From: Blattamonas nauphoetae | Lineage: Eukaryota; Preaxostyla; Oxymonadida | Assembly: GCA_033064195.1 (NCBI GenBank) | Contig: JARBJD010000006.1 | Span: 558,001-622,000 of the forward strand | Length of the DNA: 64,000 nt | Reading direction: 5' to 3' | Shown here: positions 13,104 through 24,344 of the stretch, one piece after another | Layout: every line of letters starts with the position of its first letter | How positions within the stretch are numbered: the stretch's first letter is position 1 | Translations under genes and position numbers: made by a program | The notes under the pieces: generated by a model | What the model was told of the DNA's origin: nothing | Databases searched by the model: none | What the model saw: only the letters and a program-made list of their open reading frames with translations

Positions 13104-16100
13104 TCAAAACTGCTCCAAAAGTGTTGAAAAGTCAAACGAGGTCATCTCGTCGATTGATCGAGAGAATGAAAGTGTCCGGAAAATCGATCCCAAAATAGAC
13201 ACTCCCATCTCGTATTCCTCCAAACTCGGACTTGCCTCGACTGCCCTCATCACACACTCCACAACACCAAATCGGCACAACTCAAGAACCTTATCACGAT
13301 TAGCTGGCACACACATTTTCGACAGAAGCACAAGAGCCGCATTTCGCTTTGCTGGGATGTGAGAACTGAGAGATGAAGGAGATGACAGAACGAGAAGAAC
13401 AAACACGAGATCTAAGAACACAACTCGGTAAGAGCGCTCCCTTCTGACCGCCTGTACGCGAAGCAGGTAACTGTCTAAGAGAACGATGGAGATGAATCGA
13501 GAGACACACCATCAATGAACCGCATCTCAGAAACAACTGATAACACAGACAACGTCAAGAAGTCCATGGGGATCCCTGTCGCATTCCATTTCTGAGGAAG
13601 GACAGAAAATTCGGCTTGAGTTACTCCAAACAGACTTTCGAAGGCGAATGGAGGAAGTCTGAGTCTGAGCTGTGACGAACAAAGTGTCAGCAACATCCAC
13701 AGAGCATATTGTAACGCTTCCGATTGTCGGCTGGAATTCCAAAAGAGATGATAAAAGATTGTGAACCAACGATCCAACAATACAGTTGATGCTGTGTGGA
13801 CAGAATGGGAGGCCAGTGTAGTGATTATCTGGAGAGATGAAGGTATATCACAACCATCATCTGTCCTGAATGGCGATTTTTCGTAATGCCTGAGGAGGAT
13901 AGCGATTGAGAATTCCACAATTTGATCCGATGGAAACGTGATGAACAGTTGGATAGAATCACTAAATGATGACCAATACTGTGCTAAATCCACTATCAGA
14001 CGTAGAAAGTTGATCTGACTTGGAGAAATCTTGACCATCTGAAGTTGAAGCACAGATCCCAATCCACGAAGAATGAATGGATGGAGCAATTGGAGATAAT
14101 TACGAGGAGCGAACAGTCTACACAGAACGAGCAAAGGATATGCGCTTGGTCTATAAAAACCGTGCAACATACTCGAAATTTCTTTCTCAATCACAATGTC
14201 GGCAGGGAAGGAGGAGAGGAATCGTTGGATCCGGTGTTCGGTCAAGTAAAAAAAAGAGAGAAGAGGGAGAGTGGAAAAAGAGGGATCAGCGAGGTGAAAG
14301 TTGATGATGGCATCGTTGAGAGAGGATGGAATTCGCTCATCCTGCGCAGCGTGGCACAATATAACACCACAAATATATCTTTGTGAGCGCTGATCTTGGG
14401 CATCAGACTTTATCAAGAATTGTGCAAAATTCTCAGATCGAGATGTGATGTTGTTGGAGGCAGAGAAGAGTCGAATGAGTGAAAGAGATGGTGACAGAAA
14501 CAGTCTGAAGTGATCAATTCGTTCGATGATCCAAATGACATTTTCGAGAAAATGGCGGAGAAACCGAAGGCGGATCCATCGACGGGAGAAGACGGCAATC
14601 CAATCAGCATCTGTACAACAAGCCAGGATCGCTGAATGCATTCGATTTATCTCGAGTTCTTTGATGACGACGCAGAGAAGAGATGAACAAGCATTTTCGT
14701 TTGAGCGATGGAAAGCGTTTCGGAGCAGAGGATACACTGTCGACACGATCTCACTTGGATCGGGCACGGCAGAGAGGAGCAGACTCAAATGGTCGACAGC
14801 AGTGGATCCGAATGATCCAGTTTCAGAGAGGATGAAGTGAGTGAGTTTGGTGAGATAGGCTGGAGTGATTGACAGATGATTGAGGTTGCCCGTTTGCTCG
14901 AAAATAGTATGAAAATGAATGAGAAAGGTAAATATGTAGCGTTGATCCACCATACTGCGAGAGAATGAAACGAGAATAATCAAACTCGAAGATGGTGTCG
15001 TCGAAGTGATCACGGGGGACTCTTTTGGGCTCGTCGAAGTTGGCAAAATCACGGAATGGGGTCGGGTCCCAATCAGTCTCGCTGGTGTCGATTCGTCTCG
15101 ATCGGATCTCATGAATCAAGTTGAGAACACGCAGAGAGCCTTTCTGTCCTTTGTCTTCCCGAGAAATGGACGATTCCGAAAGAAGGTCATCGTCGATGTC
15201 GCTGCTGTGTGAGGGAGGAGAGGGCATTTGAGTGGAGAGGTGAGTGTCTTCCGAATCGAATGTTCTTTCGTGAGTGTCTCCGAATGAGGATGGCGTGGAA
15301 TTCTGGGTTGAGTGAAGAGTGGACTCGTCGTGGAGTGTCGTTGAGAGATGGCTCTCTTCGAGGAACACGAGTGATGAAGGACGATCCTGCTCATTCAGTG
15401 GTTGTGATGGGAGAGTGTCTGGCTTGTTCAAAATACTCTGACATCGTTCGGTGATCTCCTTCATCGCCGACGAGAAACACGGCTTGTTCAGAAATGCGAG
15501 ATCATTCTGTATCGAAAAGGAAGAGTTTGAAACTGAATGAAGCACACCGCGTTGGAGTCATCTTTCGACAAATGTTGCAAAACAGTCAGAAAATCAGAAA
15601 AAAGCCATTCACTGCGATGAGATTCGAGATAATATATGACAATGTCTCTTTGATTCAAGAAGGCTGCTCTTACGTCTTTGAAGAATATGGATACTGTGTG
15701 AAGGGGGAGGACTTGCTCATTGTCAAGTAACACTTGATAAATGTCCCAGAGTATCGAGAATGACGATGAATACTCATAGAGCATTGCGAAGAACGAAGAA
15801 TGTGTCAGGGGACGATATATATCGAGAATCTGGGAAGTTAAGTCATCCATTTCCAATGAAGAACAAGTGGTATTGGCCCACTCAAAAAATTGTTCGAGAA
15901 TCTCTGTAATGAACTTGATGTAAAGAGCTTCCGGGGTCGGAGTCTGCTGTGGCGCGGGAAGGAATTTCGTTCGGATCATCTTCATGATCCAATCGTAAAA
16001 GACAGTGGACAACACAGAAAGGTGGGAAGTCTGAATAATCCCTGAAAAGAAGATGAGAAGAGGTCAACAAATGACGAAGGCAAACAAGTGGCCTGGAGTG

Positions 16101-16573
16101 GCGGAGGATCGAGAGAATTCTGAAGAAATAGTGACATGACGACAGTGAAAATGATGTGAAGATCGGTCAAACCGTCCAGAGCATCGAGAAATGTATCCAA
16201 CGAGAATGGCATTGTGATCGTGGAGGATTCAGATCGTAACTGTGCTCCAAAACGAACCCAAACAAACAGCACAATAAGTTCCTGATGGAAAATCATTTTC
16301 ACGAATTCAAACCTGGTGTAAATCGTTGACAAGGTTCTCCTTGTTTGAATCATCCAGAAGCGATGTAGAAATAAAATCATCCAAAATCTTGTGCAAATTA
16401 TTCGATAAATTTTGCGAGAGAATAATTGAACGGGATTGAATCTCAGTGTGAGATTCATGATTCTGAGGAAGTGCGCTTGTTTGATGTTGAACATTAGTAT
16501 CCGGTCCAAGCGAAGTGGATTCATCGTTTTGGTTAAGAACAGACGACAAGCGATTCGAGAGATCCGGGTTCAT
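13104..16573 (-). CDS. Repeat-family copy 4, intact helical-repeat protein (about 1,054 aa)
   Basis: Six exons join in one frame: 16573-16313, 16281-16086, 16041-15548, 15506-14986, 14954-13510 and 13351-13104, giving 1,054 codons plus stop. Introns measure 31, 44, 41, 31 and 158 nt, all GT-AG with matching phases. Compared with copy 3 it has one extra intron (16085-16042); in copies 1 and 3 the same stretch is 43 nt and stays open as codons. The start is the first ATG of exon 1, in a context conserved with copy 1 (its ATG is at 3633). The product is an ARM/HEAT-like helical protein with a serine-rich linker; no signal peptide or membrane span. Function unknown. Long blocks are almost identical to copy 3. 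Confidence 0.78.
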
Positions 16574-16694
16574 CAATTGCTCCCTCAACGATGGTGTTTT
16601 CAGGTGGAATCATACAAAATGTGGTTTGGATCATATCTTTTCTCCAAACTTGGACAAACAAAAGGGAAGAGTCAGAAATTAGAAGTGCTTCTGT

Positions 16695-17412
16695 CTAAAA
16701 TGGAGCGTTCCCTCCAAACATGTGGATCAGCAACACTCCCAGGAAGATATATCGATATTGCGAATAATCAAAATCGCCGTGCCGGATGAAGTGCTCGATG
16801 CTGTCTGAAAGCCCCTCTTCACACATTTTGGCCAGAATCTGTTTTCCTCGCTTGTGAACAGACGGACTTTCATTCAGCCATGCAATGACAGAACTCCTCA
16901 CGTTCTGAAGGAGAAGGAGTGTTTGCTGATAGATTGTCTTTGGCATTGGTCCTTCTTCGCAGATTGTTCGATATGCGCGAGGATGTAAATCGGAGATGAG
17001 TATTTTCACGATTTTCATCAGATGGAATTCGGGAGAAGGTGAAATAAACCGTTCCTGTTCAAATAGTGCTTGTTGGAGGAGTTTGATGGATCCAGTTCCG
17101 AGAAATGACAATTGGACAATGGGACTCGCTCTTCGCAGAATGGCTTCCAGAACTGAGAGTGTTGTCTTGATTAGTTTCTCGTTAGATGATGTGAGGAGGA
17201 GCATAATGGACTCAATGAAGTCAGGACAAGAGCCATCGAAGGTTGGAATTGAGTCGATTAGATAGTGAGGGTAAGAGTCCCTCCTGCCTCGACCAGGCCA
17301 GAACGTGTACAAGACTTTGCAGGCCTGTTCAGTGGCTTTGTCATCCAGTTTGTTTCCTTCCTTTACAAATGCGACCAGGGCCATGAATGGATAGACCAGT
17401 TGGGTGATTCTA
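16695..17412 (-). CDS. 3' exon of an ARM-like multicopy protein
   Basis: The frame is open from a splice acceptor (a TTTAG at 17413-17417 read on the minus strand) to a stop at 16695, about 238 codons. There is no in-frame ATG near the start, so at least one exon must lie upstream (above 17412), but I could not identify it. The sequence has a VYPFMALVAFVKEG block, a segment with FIESIMLLLTSSNEKL, and further leucine-rich helices, a layout I associate with a large family of ARM-like proteins in oxymonads. No catalytic residues are visible. Function unknown; the lack of a visible first exon means this could be a truncated copy. Confidence 0.55.
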
Positions 17413-19350
17413 AATGAAAAGTTACAAAAGACTATGGTGCGTCTCAAAAAAAAATTTTTTGTAGAATTAGCTGTCAGAGGTTTTCAGGACAGAAAAGTGC
17501 TAAATTTTGGAGATTTTGTTTTGATCGCGTTCGAGAGAGCCCTATTCTGATTGGGGCTTTTTTTCACATTTATTTCCCCGAAACGTGCCAGAAAATCAAC
17601 CGATGGTGTAAAACGATATAAAAGAACGGAAATGTGAGAAAAAAGCGAATCAAAAGCACGAATCATTCAAAAAGTCTTGAAAAACATGGATTGACTTCCT
17701 CGCGTCAGAGAGGCAATATCTTCATAAAGGAATCCGAAAACGTTCATATGGTATTTTTGAGGCGAATTTGTGAATGGATATCATTTTTGAGGGTTACAAT
17801 AGAAGAGGGAGGAAGATCGGAATTCACAAGTCAACTGTTTGAGGGGAAGAACGGGATCACCAGATCTGAATGAGAAAGTTGAAGGAAAAGAGTTGGAAAA
17901 CCTCAAAATTGCAATCAATCAATGAGATGTCAAGTTTCGTTGTTGGATCGAAGATGATGGAAACAAAGACTTGGAAAGCGAAGATGAGAATATATATCCT
18001 GTTCAAGCGATGGTTTTCCGCTTCAAAGTTTGTGTTAAAACGAGATACTTGAACATGTTTGGAGGTATAGACAAGTCTGGGTGAAAAATGTCGACTGAAT
18101 GCAGAACTCAGATACAAAAGAATGTATGAAGAGTCAGAAGGACAAAAAACACCTTCATCATGTCGAGGGGAGGAGAATATGAGCGCTCTGAAAATTGCAG
18201 AGAGTTTCTGCACGTCTGGCAGAAGAAAATACGCGGGTAACAATTCATTTAGAATCACCCAGTTTGTCGTCATATCGGAGATAATCGGGTGAGTTTCTCA
18301 GAAAGATGGGGATCTCATCACGGGGTGCAGCTCGGGTGAAGGGCCAGATGGAAAAGGGAAAATTCCAAGTAGTACTGTTTCCCATTGAGGATTGGATGAT
18401 CCAAACCACAAGGAATAGTTATGAGAAACCTTCGATTCGCTTCTACATTTTCACAATCCCAGTCACATTCAAACAAATAAAAATGGATATATTTGTCCAA
18501 AATGTCAATAAGAACAGTAGAATATCAACAGAATCATCATCCACGTAACTTAACCCTCCCTCCCACCCGGTCGCCCATTTCTTCGTTGTCCGCAAGGGGT
18601 ACATAGGTGATTGGTGTTTCTCATTGTTGGATGAGCGAAGCAGCGATTCGTCGTCTAATGCCAGCAGTTGTTGTTGATTTGAGATCCCTCTGTGTGGAAA
18701 GTGGATCTAGCTGGCCAGTCAGCTTGGAGCAGGTTCATCAGGTGTTGACGAAGTGAAGAGGGATGTGCAACAATATGGTAACCATTGAGAATGTGAAGAG
18801 AGACTTTTGAGTCGAATCTCAAGGGCCATTTGAGCGAATATTTATGAAAAGACTCACCACACTATAGTTGGTGACAAAAAACTATTTTTCGTCTAATTGC
18901 CGTTTAGATGTTCACTAAACTTATGAGGGGTGAAATTTTTAGTTTTTGTTTTGATCACAACAGATTTCACTGATTTTTGACATTGCCATTTTATTACCCT
19001 ATTTTGTTTCAAAACCTCTCAAAAAGCTTCTCAATGATGAAATCCATCTAAAAAAACCGATTCTGTGAGAGAAAATCAATAAAAATGAATCAATCGAGAT
19101 GAAAGACGAAAAAAGTTTTCTCTGGTTCGATCCTGAAAAAACCTTCGATGATCCATCCTTGTTCAAAAAAAGGAGTCAAAACAATTAGTAAAAAGCTGAA
19201 ATGTGAAAACAAATAAATGACCACCAGTGAGTCATTTCAAAAATATTCGCTCATTTGTGGTGTTTTGATGATTCTTGGAAATCTGCAGAAAGATGGAGTG
19301 CGCACGAGAATGATGATATCCCAAGACAAAATAGGTTGAGGAACACCATT
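17413..19350. other. Long AT-rich spacer
   Basis: About 1.9 kb with no convincing gene. A minus-strand frame at 18273-17857 (138 codons) is open, aromatic-rich and could be a decayed exon of the ARM-like gene to its left, but it has no recognisable motif. The part from 18850 to 19350 is very A/T-rich with short homopolymer runs. Confidence 0.45.
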
Positions 19351-21512
19351 TCAAGGATTTATTCCTCGTAATTCAACAAAATCCTTGAACCGCTCTCCGG
19401 GAGAATATATTGGATATTTGACAAATATCCTGCTTTCAAACGCATCTTCAGATCCAAGTGCAACCATTTCACGATCTCGTCGAGCAATACCTTGTCGTGA
19501 GGCAATACTTGTCTGAGGATCGATCCTTGTCAGATGTTCTACGTAGGACACTAACTTTTGGACATCATGCATCTCGAAAAGACGTTCGACGCGCCATCTT
19601 GATGACCCAACGTCAAGATTTGGGTTTTCTCTTTCGAAATCGATGATGAATCGTTCGAGCCAGGACAATTTAACGGTGAAGTCATGGACTCGATGGGAGG
19701 GGAGAACGATGTGTTCTTCGATGTGAAATATGAACGCAAAATATCTGGCGCATGGTACAATCACCTCGTTCAGCAAAAGTTGTTTCTTTTCTTCGATCGA
19801 GTCGCATCCTTCTTCTGTCGGCTTGTCGAGCAAGTGCACCAAGATCCAGACAAGTCTCAAGTGAACAAGATGATCATTTGAATACAAATCCCATGGTTGG
19901 ATGATTTGCATCAGGAGTGATGGGAAATGGGCACGAAGAAGGCATCCTTTCATGGAATCGTCTCTGAAGGTGAAATTCGCAAGAAATGTCAAGGTAGTAT
20001 CCCATATGTTGGTGGAACACACCTTGATCGAACGAATGCAAAGAGCTACAATTCCGGTATTCTCACCGATAATCGAGTGAATGGCTTCCATTGTCTGTGT
20101 GTGGGATATGTGCATAAGCTGAGCCAGTGTATCCCAGGACCTCCCCAGTATCGACACAAAAGTTTCCAAGAGACGGGCCCCACGTTTTTGAATCGAATCC
20201 TTTTGATCAATCAGGGTGTGGATGGATGTGATGGTTTGAAGGGAGAATGGAATCATCGAGCATTCCATTGCCATCTAAAAAAGGTGAAATCATTGAAGAG
20301 CGATGAATGATGATAAAAGTAGTCACAAACTGTCGTGTTTGCACTTTGATCAAGCAATAGTGTGAATCGAAAGAGCATGACTGTTCCAATCCAATTCCCC
20401 AACTCTATCACAGACATATCGATTTCATCATCAATACTACATTTCATCCATTCTTCTGCAGAGGTCTGAAACGATGAGAACCTCTCTTCGAGGAGATGAG
20501 TGAGCGCCTTTGGAAAAAGGACTTCAGGTTCCATGATCTCAGCAGCAGTTGTTGGTCGGACGGGACATCGTTGAATCTGCGACAACATAGCAGATTTGGT
20601 GCGCGTCTTCTCCCTCAAAGAACTGAGCAATTGACTAGAACTGGAGGGTGGAAATGACAGAGTGCAGTGCAATATGAAGTTTAGAAATGGTTGATCATCG
20701 GTAAAAGAAGTTATGTCTGCCAGTCTTTTGAAGAGTTGAGGGGTGATTTCCGAGATGATTCTTGTTGATGTGGATGGACTGAGGAGGAGGATGAGAAGGC
20801 ATTTAAAATACTACAAGGATCCGGGAAATAAAACCAAACTGTTTTATGTTGTAGATGATGCCGATCATGAGGGTTATAATCTAAAAACAGGGTTGGGAGT
20901 TGTGATTGAGTGAAAGACTGTCGAAAGGGCTCTGAAATGAGTACTAAAAGTGTGATCCAAAATACACAAGAGATACAGAGATTTTTCAACGTTGCAACAA
21001 TCGGATCCTGCGATGATATCGAAAAGAACGAGAATGGCATACAATTGGCGAAACAGATGCTGACGTAGAAATAAGAGTTTCGAGAACAGAACAAAATGTT
21101 CCACATGCAAGGGAATCATCGTCTGACGTGGGGAGGGAATCTCAAGAAAAGTGAAAACGATGAATGAGGAACACTTTCAGAGAGGGCAGAAAGGGAGGCA
21201 TTGAAGAATGATGAATCTAATTCACCAGTTTCATTCGTAGATCTCTTCAGAATTTCTGATAGATGCATTGAGTTTGGACAAGCCTGTGAAAAAAATAAAC
21301 TGAGGGCATGATCAAACGAGGAAGGTTTTGTCTTGAAAAACCGCACCAAATTCACTTTCTTCGACTTTTTTATTCGAAATAATGAATTGAGATGGAAAAG
21401 GACTACAATGCGTGGCGATTAAATCGACTAAGGATGTGAATAGAAAAAAATCCGTTGTGAGCAAGATAGTCGAATCCCTCAAACCAATTTGGTTCTGTGT
21501 ATGAACGACCAC
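19351..21512 (-). pseudogene. ARM-like multicopy gene with several frameshifts
   Basis: Successive minus-strand frames read as one protein: about 21512-21345, 21355-21120, 21119-20882, 20880-20800, 20800-20338 and 20280-19351. The last block (307 codons from ATG 20274) is leucine-rich and ends at a stop at 19351. A 56-nt GT-AG intron at about 20336-20281 can join the last two blocks. The other junctions (near 21345, 21118, 20882 and 20800) have no usable intron and need single-base frame changes, two of them in short T or C runs. Either this is a pseudogene or the assembly has homopolymer errors. Family function unknown; helical-repeat scaffold likely. Confidence 0.6.
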
Positions 21513-22291
21513 TCGGTGATCTGAAGTATATCTATTCTCAATAAAATCGCCTCGTTTGTGGTCTCTGTCATTTTATTCGTCTTTCGACCAATCGTGACCA
21601 AGAGCTTTGGACCGTGAGAATGTCTGAGAATATTTATTCAGGAAGAGAAGAAGGAATCTCGTAGAACAATACTAATCTATCTGATCGAAATAAGATTTAA
21701 TTGATTTTTGTTGTGTGATATCTGTTTTGTTTCAGATTCCTCATCCACAAATGGATGACCTACTCAAAATCGTGTCACAATTTTTTATGTCAGATTTCGA
21801 CATATCTCTTCGATTTAAGATCGATGAACTAAGACAGATCCCGAGTCTAGAAAAAAATGATCGGCTAGCTGCCCTGTTATTCGTCTTTTTGAGTTCGACG
21901 CTTTGACAAGTCTGATCTGCTTGGACGAGCTGGAGATCATCTCCTTTTTTTGTCAAACATTTTTTCCATTCATTTTCACGGAAGAATCGATGGTTTCTTT
22001 CAATCTCATCACTATTCATCAAGAGAATTGCAGATCAAATGTCTTCCACCTTCGATACTCTCGAATTCAGATATCGGACAATGTGATTGATGATGGTCGG
22101 ACAAATCACTTTTAATATTCTACTATCCGAATATTTGTCGAAAGTTAATGTCAGAGTAATCAATGGAACGGGTTCTGAAATACTGTTCAAGATTCACATA
22201 TCATTTCCTTGTCCTTCATCCAGATTTTGAATGAATGGGGTGGTACTGAGGAAGAGTTCAACAATGGTCAGATCCAGATTCATTGACGAAT
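21513..22291. other. Spacer with a possible decayed exon
   Basis: Mostly AT-rich. On the plus strand a frame starting after a TTTCAG acceptor (21736) gives about 57 protein-like residues up to a stop near 21905, and a neighbouring frame (21903-22115) continues with similar hydrophobic helix-like composition. Together they may be the remains of an exon broken by one frameshift; no family is recognised. Confidence 0.3.
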
Positions 22292-23503
22292 ATGTCTTTA
22301 CTTGTCATTATTTTATCGTGTTTTGATCTTACTTTCGCTGCCGACCAGCTTCTTGAACCATTTCAAAATCTTACTGTCACAACATCGAAAACTATTTCAC
22401 TCCCAGATGGAACCTTTGTTGGAGCTTCTATTACCCTTAAACCGCGCCAAGATCGAACCATTAAGCCCTCACAAAGCAGCGGATCAGTTATTCTGAAATC
22501 GAACGAGCGATTCAAGAACCTCTTAATCGTGAACACTGCTGAACTCCGACTCGAAGACGTGGGCATTCAAATGCCGGACTCCGCTCATTTCATAAAAGCA
22601 AAGAGTACTTCTCTTGTTGTATTCACCCGGGTGCTTCATCATTATACGCAACGCTATGTGGGTATTGTCGACTTGGACAACTCCGATTTTGAGATGATCC
22701 AAAACAAGATTAATCCGCATACCACAGGTAACTCAATGATCATCTCATCATCCAACTCAACAAAAGGTGAAGTAAAAGTCACAGATTGTACATTTGCTCG
22801 GATTTCGATGGAAGAAAGAGTTCCCGTCCTAATTGGCCTGTTCGTCCCGGATGTGATCATCTCACACTGCTCATTCTCAGCAATTATCAACAAAGTACCG
22901 TTTGCCGGTGCTAGTACCCCCATCAGACATCGCTCAGTGTCCATCTCCGACACTACAATGGACTATGTCGACGGTGCGTTGTGCGGGAACTTGCTTTACG
23001 CTCTGATGAATGGAACATTGACACTTGATCGTGTGACCATTTCCAACTCTAAGCCGACGATCTACATGTCACAGGATGTCCCGTACGGTGTGTCGACAGT
23101 GGAAATGTCGTCATGCACTCTGAACAGCAAATTGGATCTCTCACGCTCGTCAGCTGTCACAATCAATTCCTGCATGTTTTCCAACCCTGTCCATGAGTTT
23201 ATGGGCGGGGCACTTGCTTTTGGGGAGCGATTGACAAATCTTGAAATCACAAACTCATCCTTCCTCAAAAACGATGCGAGCGGTGGTGGAGCGATGATGT
23301 TTGCCGAGATGAAGAGCAAACCAACATTTTTGATCAAAAACTGCACTTTTAGCAACCAGGCTGGGACTGGAAGTGACATCTACTTTGAGAAGCTCCCCTC
23401 GTCTGTGACGCAAAAATCCTTTGTGAGCTGCAAAAGCAGAAGCAAAATGCCAAGTGTTTATGATATGGCAAAACGAAAAGGGTACAACTGGACGAATAGT
23501 TAA
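22292..23503 (+). CDS. Secreted right-handed beta-helix protein, about 403 aa
   Basis: The ATG at 22292 starts a clear signal peptide (MSLLVIILSCFDLTFA, cleavage probably after residue 16-18). The rest consists of short strand-rich repeats with many Ser, Thr, Asn and hydrophobic positions, such as VKVTDCTFARIS, VIISHCSFSAII and LEITNSSFLKNDASGGGA; the recurring C-[ST]-F units are typical of parallel beta-helix repeats of the pectate-lyase-like fold. No membrane span is seen at the C-terminus, so the product is likely secreted or lumenal rather than anchored. No catalytic residues are recognisable. Related proteins are abundant in oxymonad genomes, often as parts of larger surface proteins; this one is short and free-standing. 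Single exon. Confidence 0.75.
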   Translation: MSLLVIILSCFDLTFAADQLLEPFQNLTVTTSKTISLPDGTFVGASITLKPRQDRTIKPSQSSGSVILKSNERFKNLLIVNTAELRLEDVGIQMPDSAHFIKAKSTSLVVFTRVLHHYTQRYVGIVDLDNSDFEMIQNKINPHTTGNSMIISSSNSTKGEVKVTDCTFARISMEERVPVLIGLFVPDVIISHCSFSAIINKVPFAGASTPIRHRSVSISDTTMDYVDGALCGNLLYALMNGTLTLDRVTISNSKPTIYMSQDVPYGVSTVEMSSCTLNSKLDLSRSSAVTINSCMFSNPVHEFMGGALAFGERLTNLEITNSSFLKNDASGGGAMMFAEMKSKPTFLIKNCTFSNQAGTGSDIYFEKLPSSVTQKSFVSCKSRSKMPSVYDMAKRKGYNWTNS

Positions 23504-23690
23504 AAAAGAATCATTGTTAAAACGCTTACTGATTTCATTTCGTGTCAATGTTATCTTGTTATCGACGAGTTAGAATTTATCAGCTCTTTTTTTCAAAAAG
23601 ACGTGCGTTTTTTTAACAATTCTTCCATTGTGACATAATTATCCATTCTTACAGGGCCGATCAAGTCCATTTTTAGTAAAAGAGAGAGAA

Positions 23691-24065
23691 TTACATCAAA
23701 AAGGGTGAAACAGAAGATAAATCGGAATTAGACTTGACCTGAGTTTCCGCAACAAGCCGATGGAGAGACGTCTGTGAAATGTTTAGATCATGCGCGCTAT
23801 GTCTGCTGGACTCAGTTGGATGCTCCTGAAAATGTTCCCGGACGATGTCGCGATTCTTTTGAGTGTATATTGATCTCGGTCGACCGGATCGTGGGGGATC
23901 AGTCACCGATCCGGTCTCCTCGAACATGTCGATGATAGCCTCAATAGTCTCTCGAGATGGCGGATTCAACGGTCCCCAGTGCTCGATCACAGCTTCAATA
24001 GACTCAAATTGAAAGAAGAGCTGGACGATTCGAATTCTCTCTTCTGTTGAGCGTCGTTGCGGCAT
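23691..24065 (-). mobile_element. Mariner-type transposase fragment, N-terminal DNA-binding region
   Basis: From ATG 24065 the frame reads MPQRRSTEERIRIVQLFF and continues through two helix-turn-helix units with the linker GSVTDPPRSGRPRS, a signature of Tc1/mariner DNA-binding domains. It ends after about 124 codons at a stop at 23691, just beyond the second helix-turn-helix (ISQTSLHRL). The DDE/DDD catalytic domain is absent. I could not find convincing terminal inverted repeats with TA duplications on either side. This is a truncated plain DNA transposon, or a DNA-binding piece kept by the host. Confidence 0.7.
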
Positions 24066-24344
24066 GACACGATCCTGTAGACAAATCATCTTGCGTGTCA
24101 TTCATGTGACATTAGTATTGTGGAAGGGTTGTTGTCCAGATAAAATGAGATCAGGATAAAGTGTGCACTGGATAAGAAATGCCTTCGAAGTCACTCATGT
24201 CTGTGAAGTCCACCATTCTCATGAATGGCATTGGAGCGATAAAAGTTGGAACTGAATCTGTCCTAAAAATCAGACATTTCAGGCATAATCGAGCCATTTT
24301 TGTTCGATATTAAGGTTTTGAATCGCCCGAGAACGAGATCGTAA

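Noticed and set aside
18240-18270. A 14-base match (TTTAGAATCACCCA) in opposite orientation to the splice acceptor at about 17412
   Set aside because: The similarity ends with those bases; it may be chance or a tiny inverted remnant and supports no feature.
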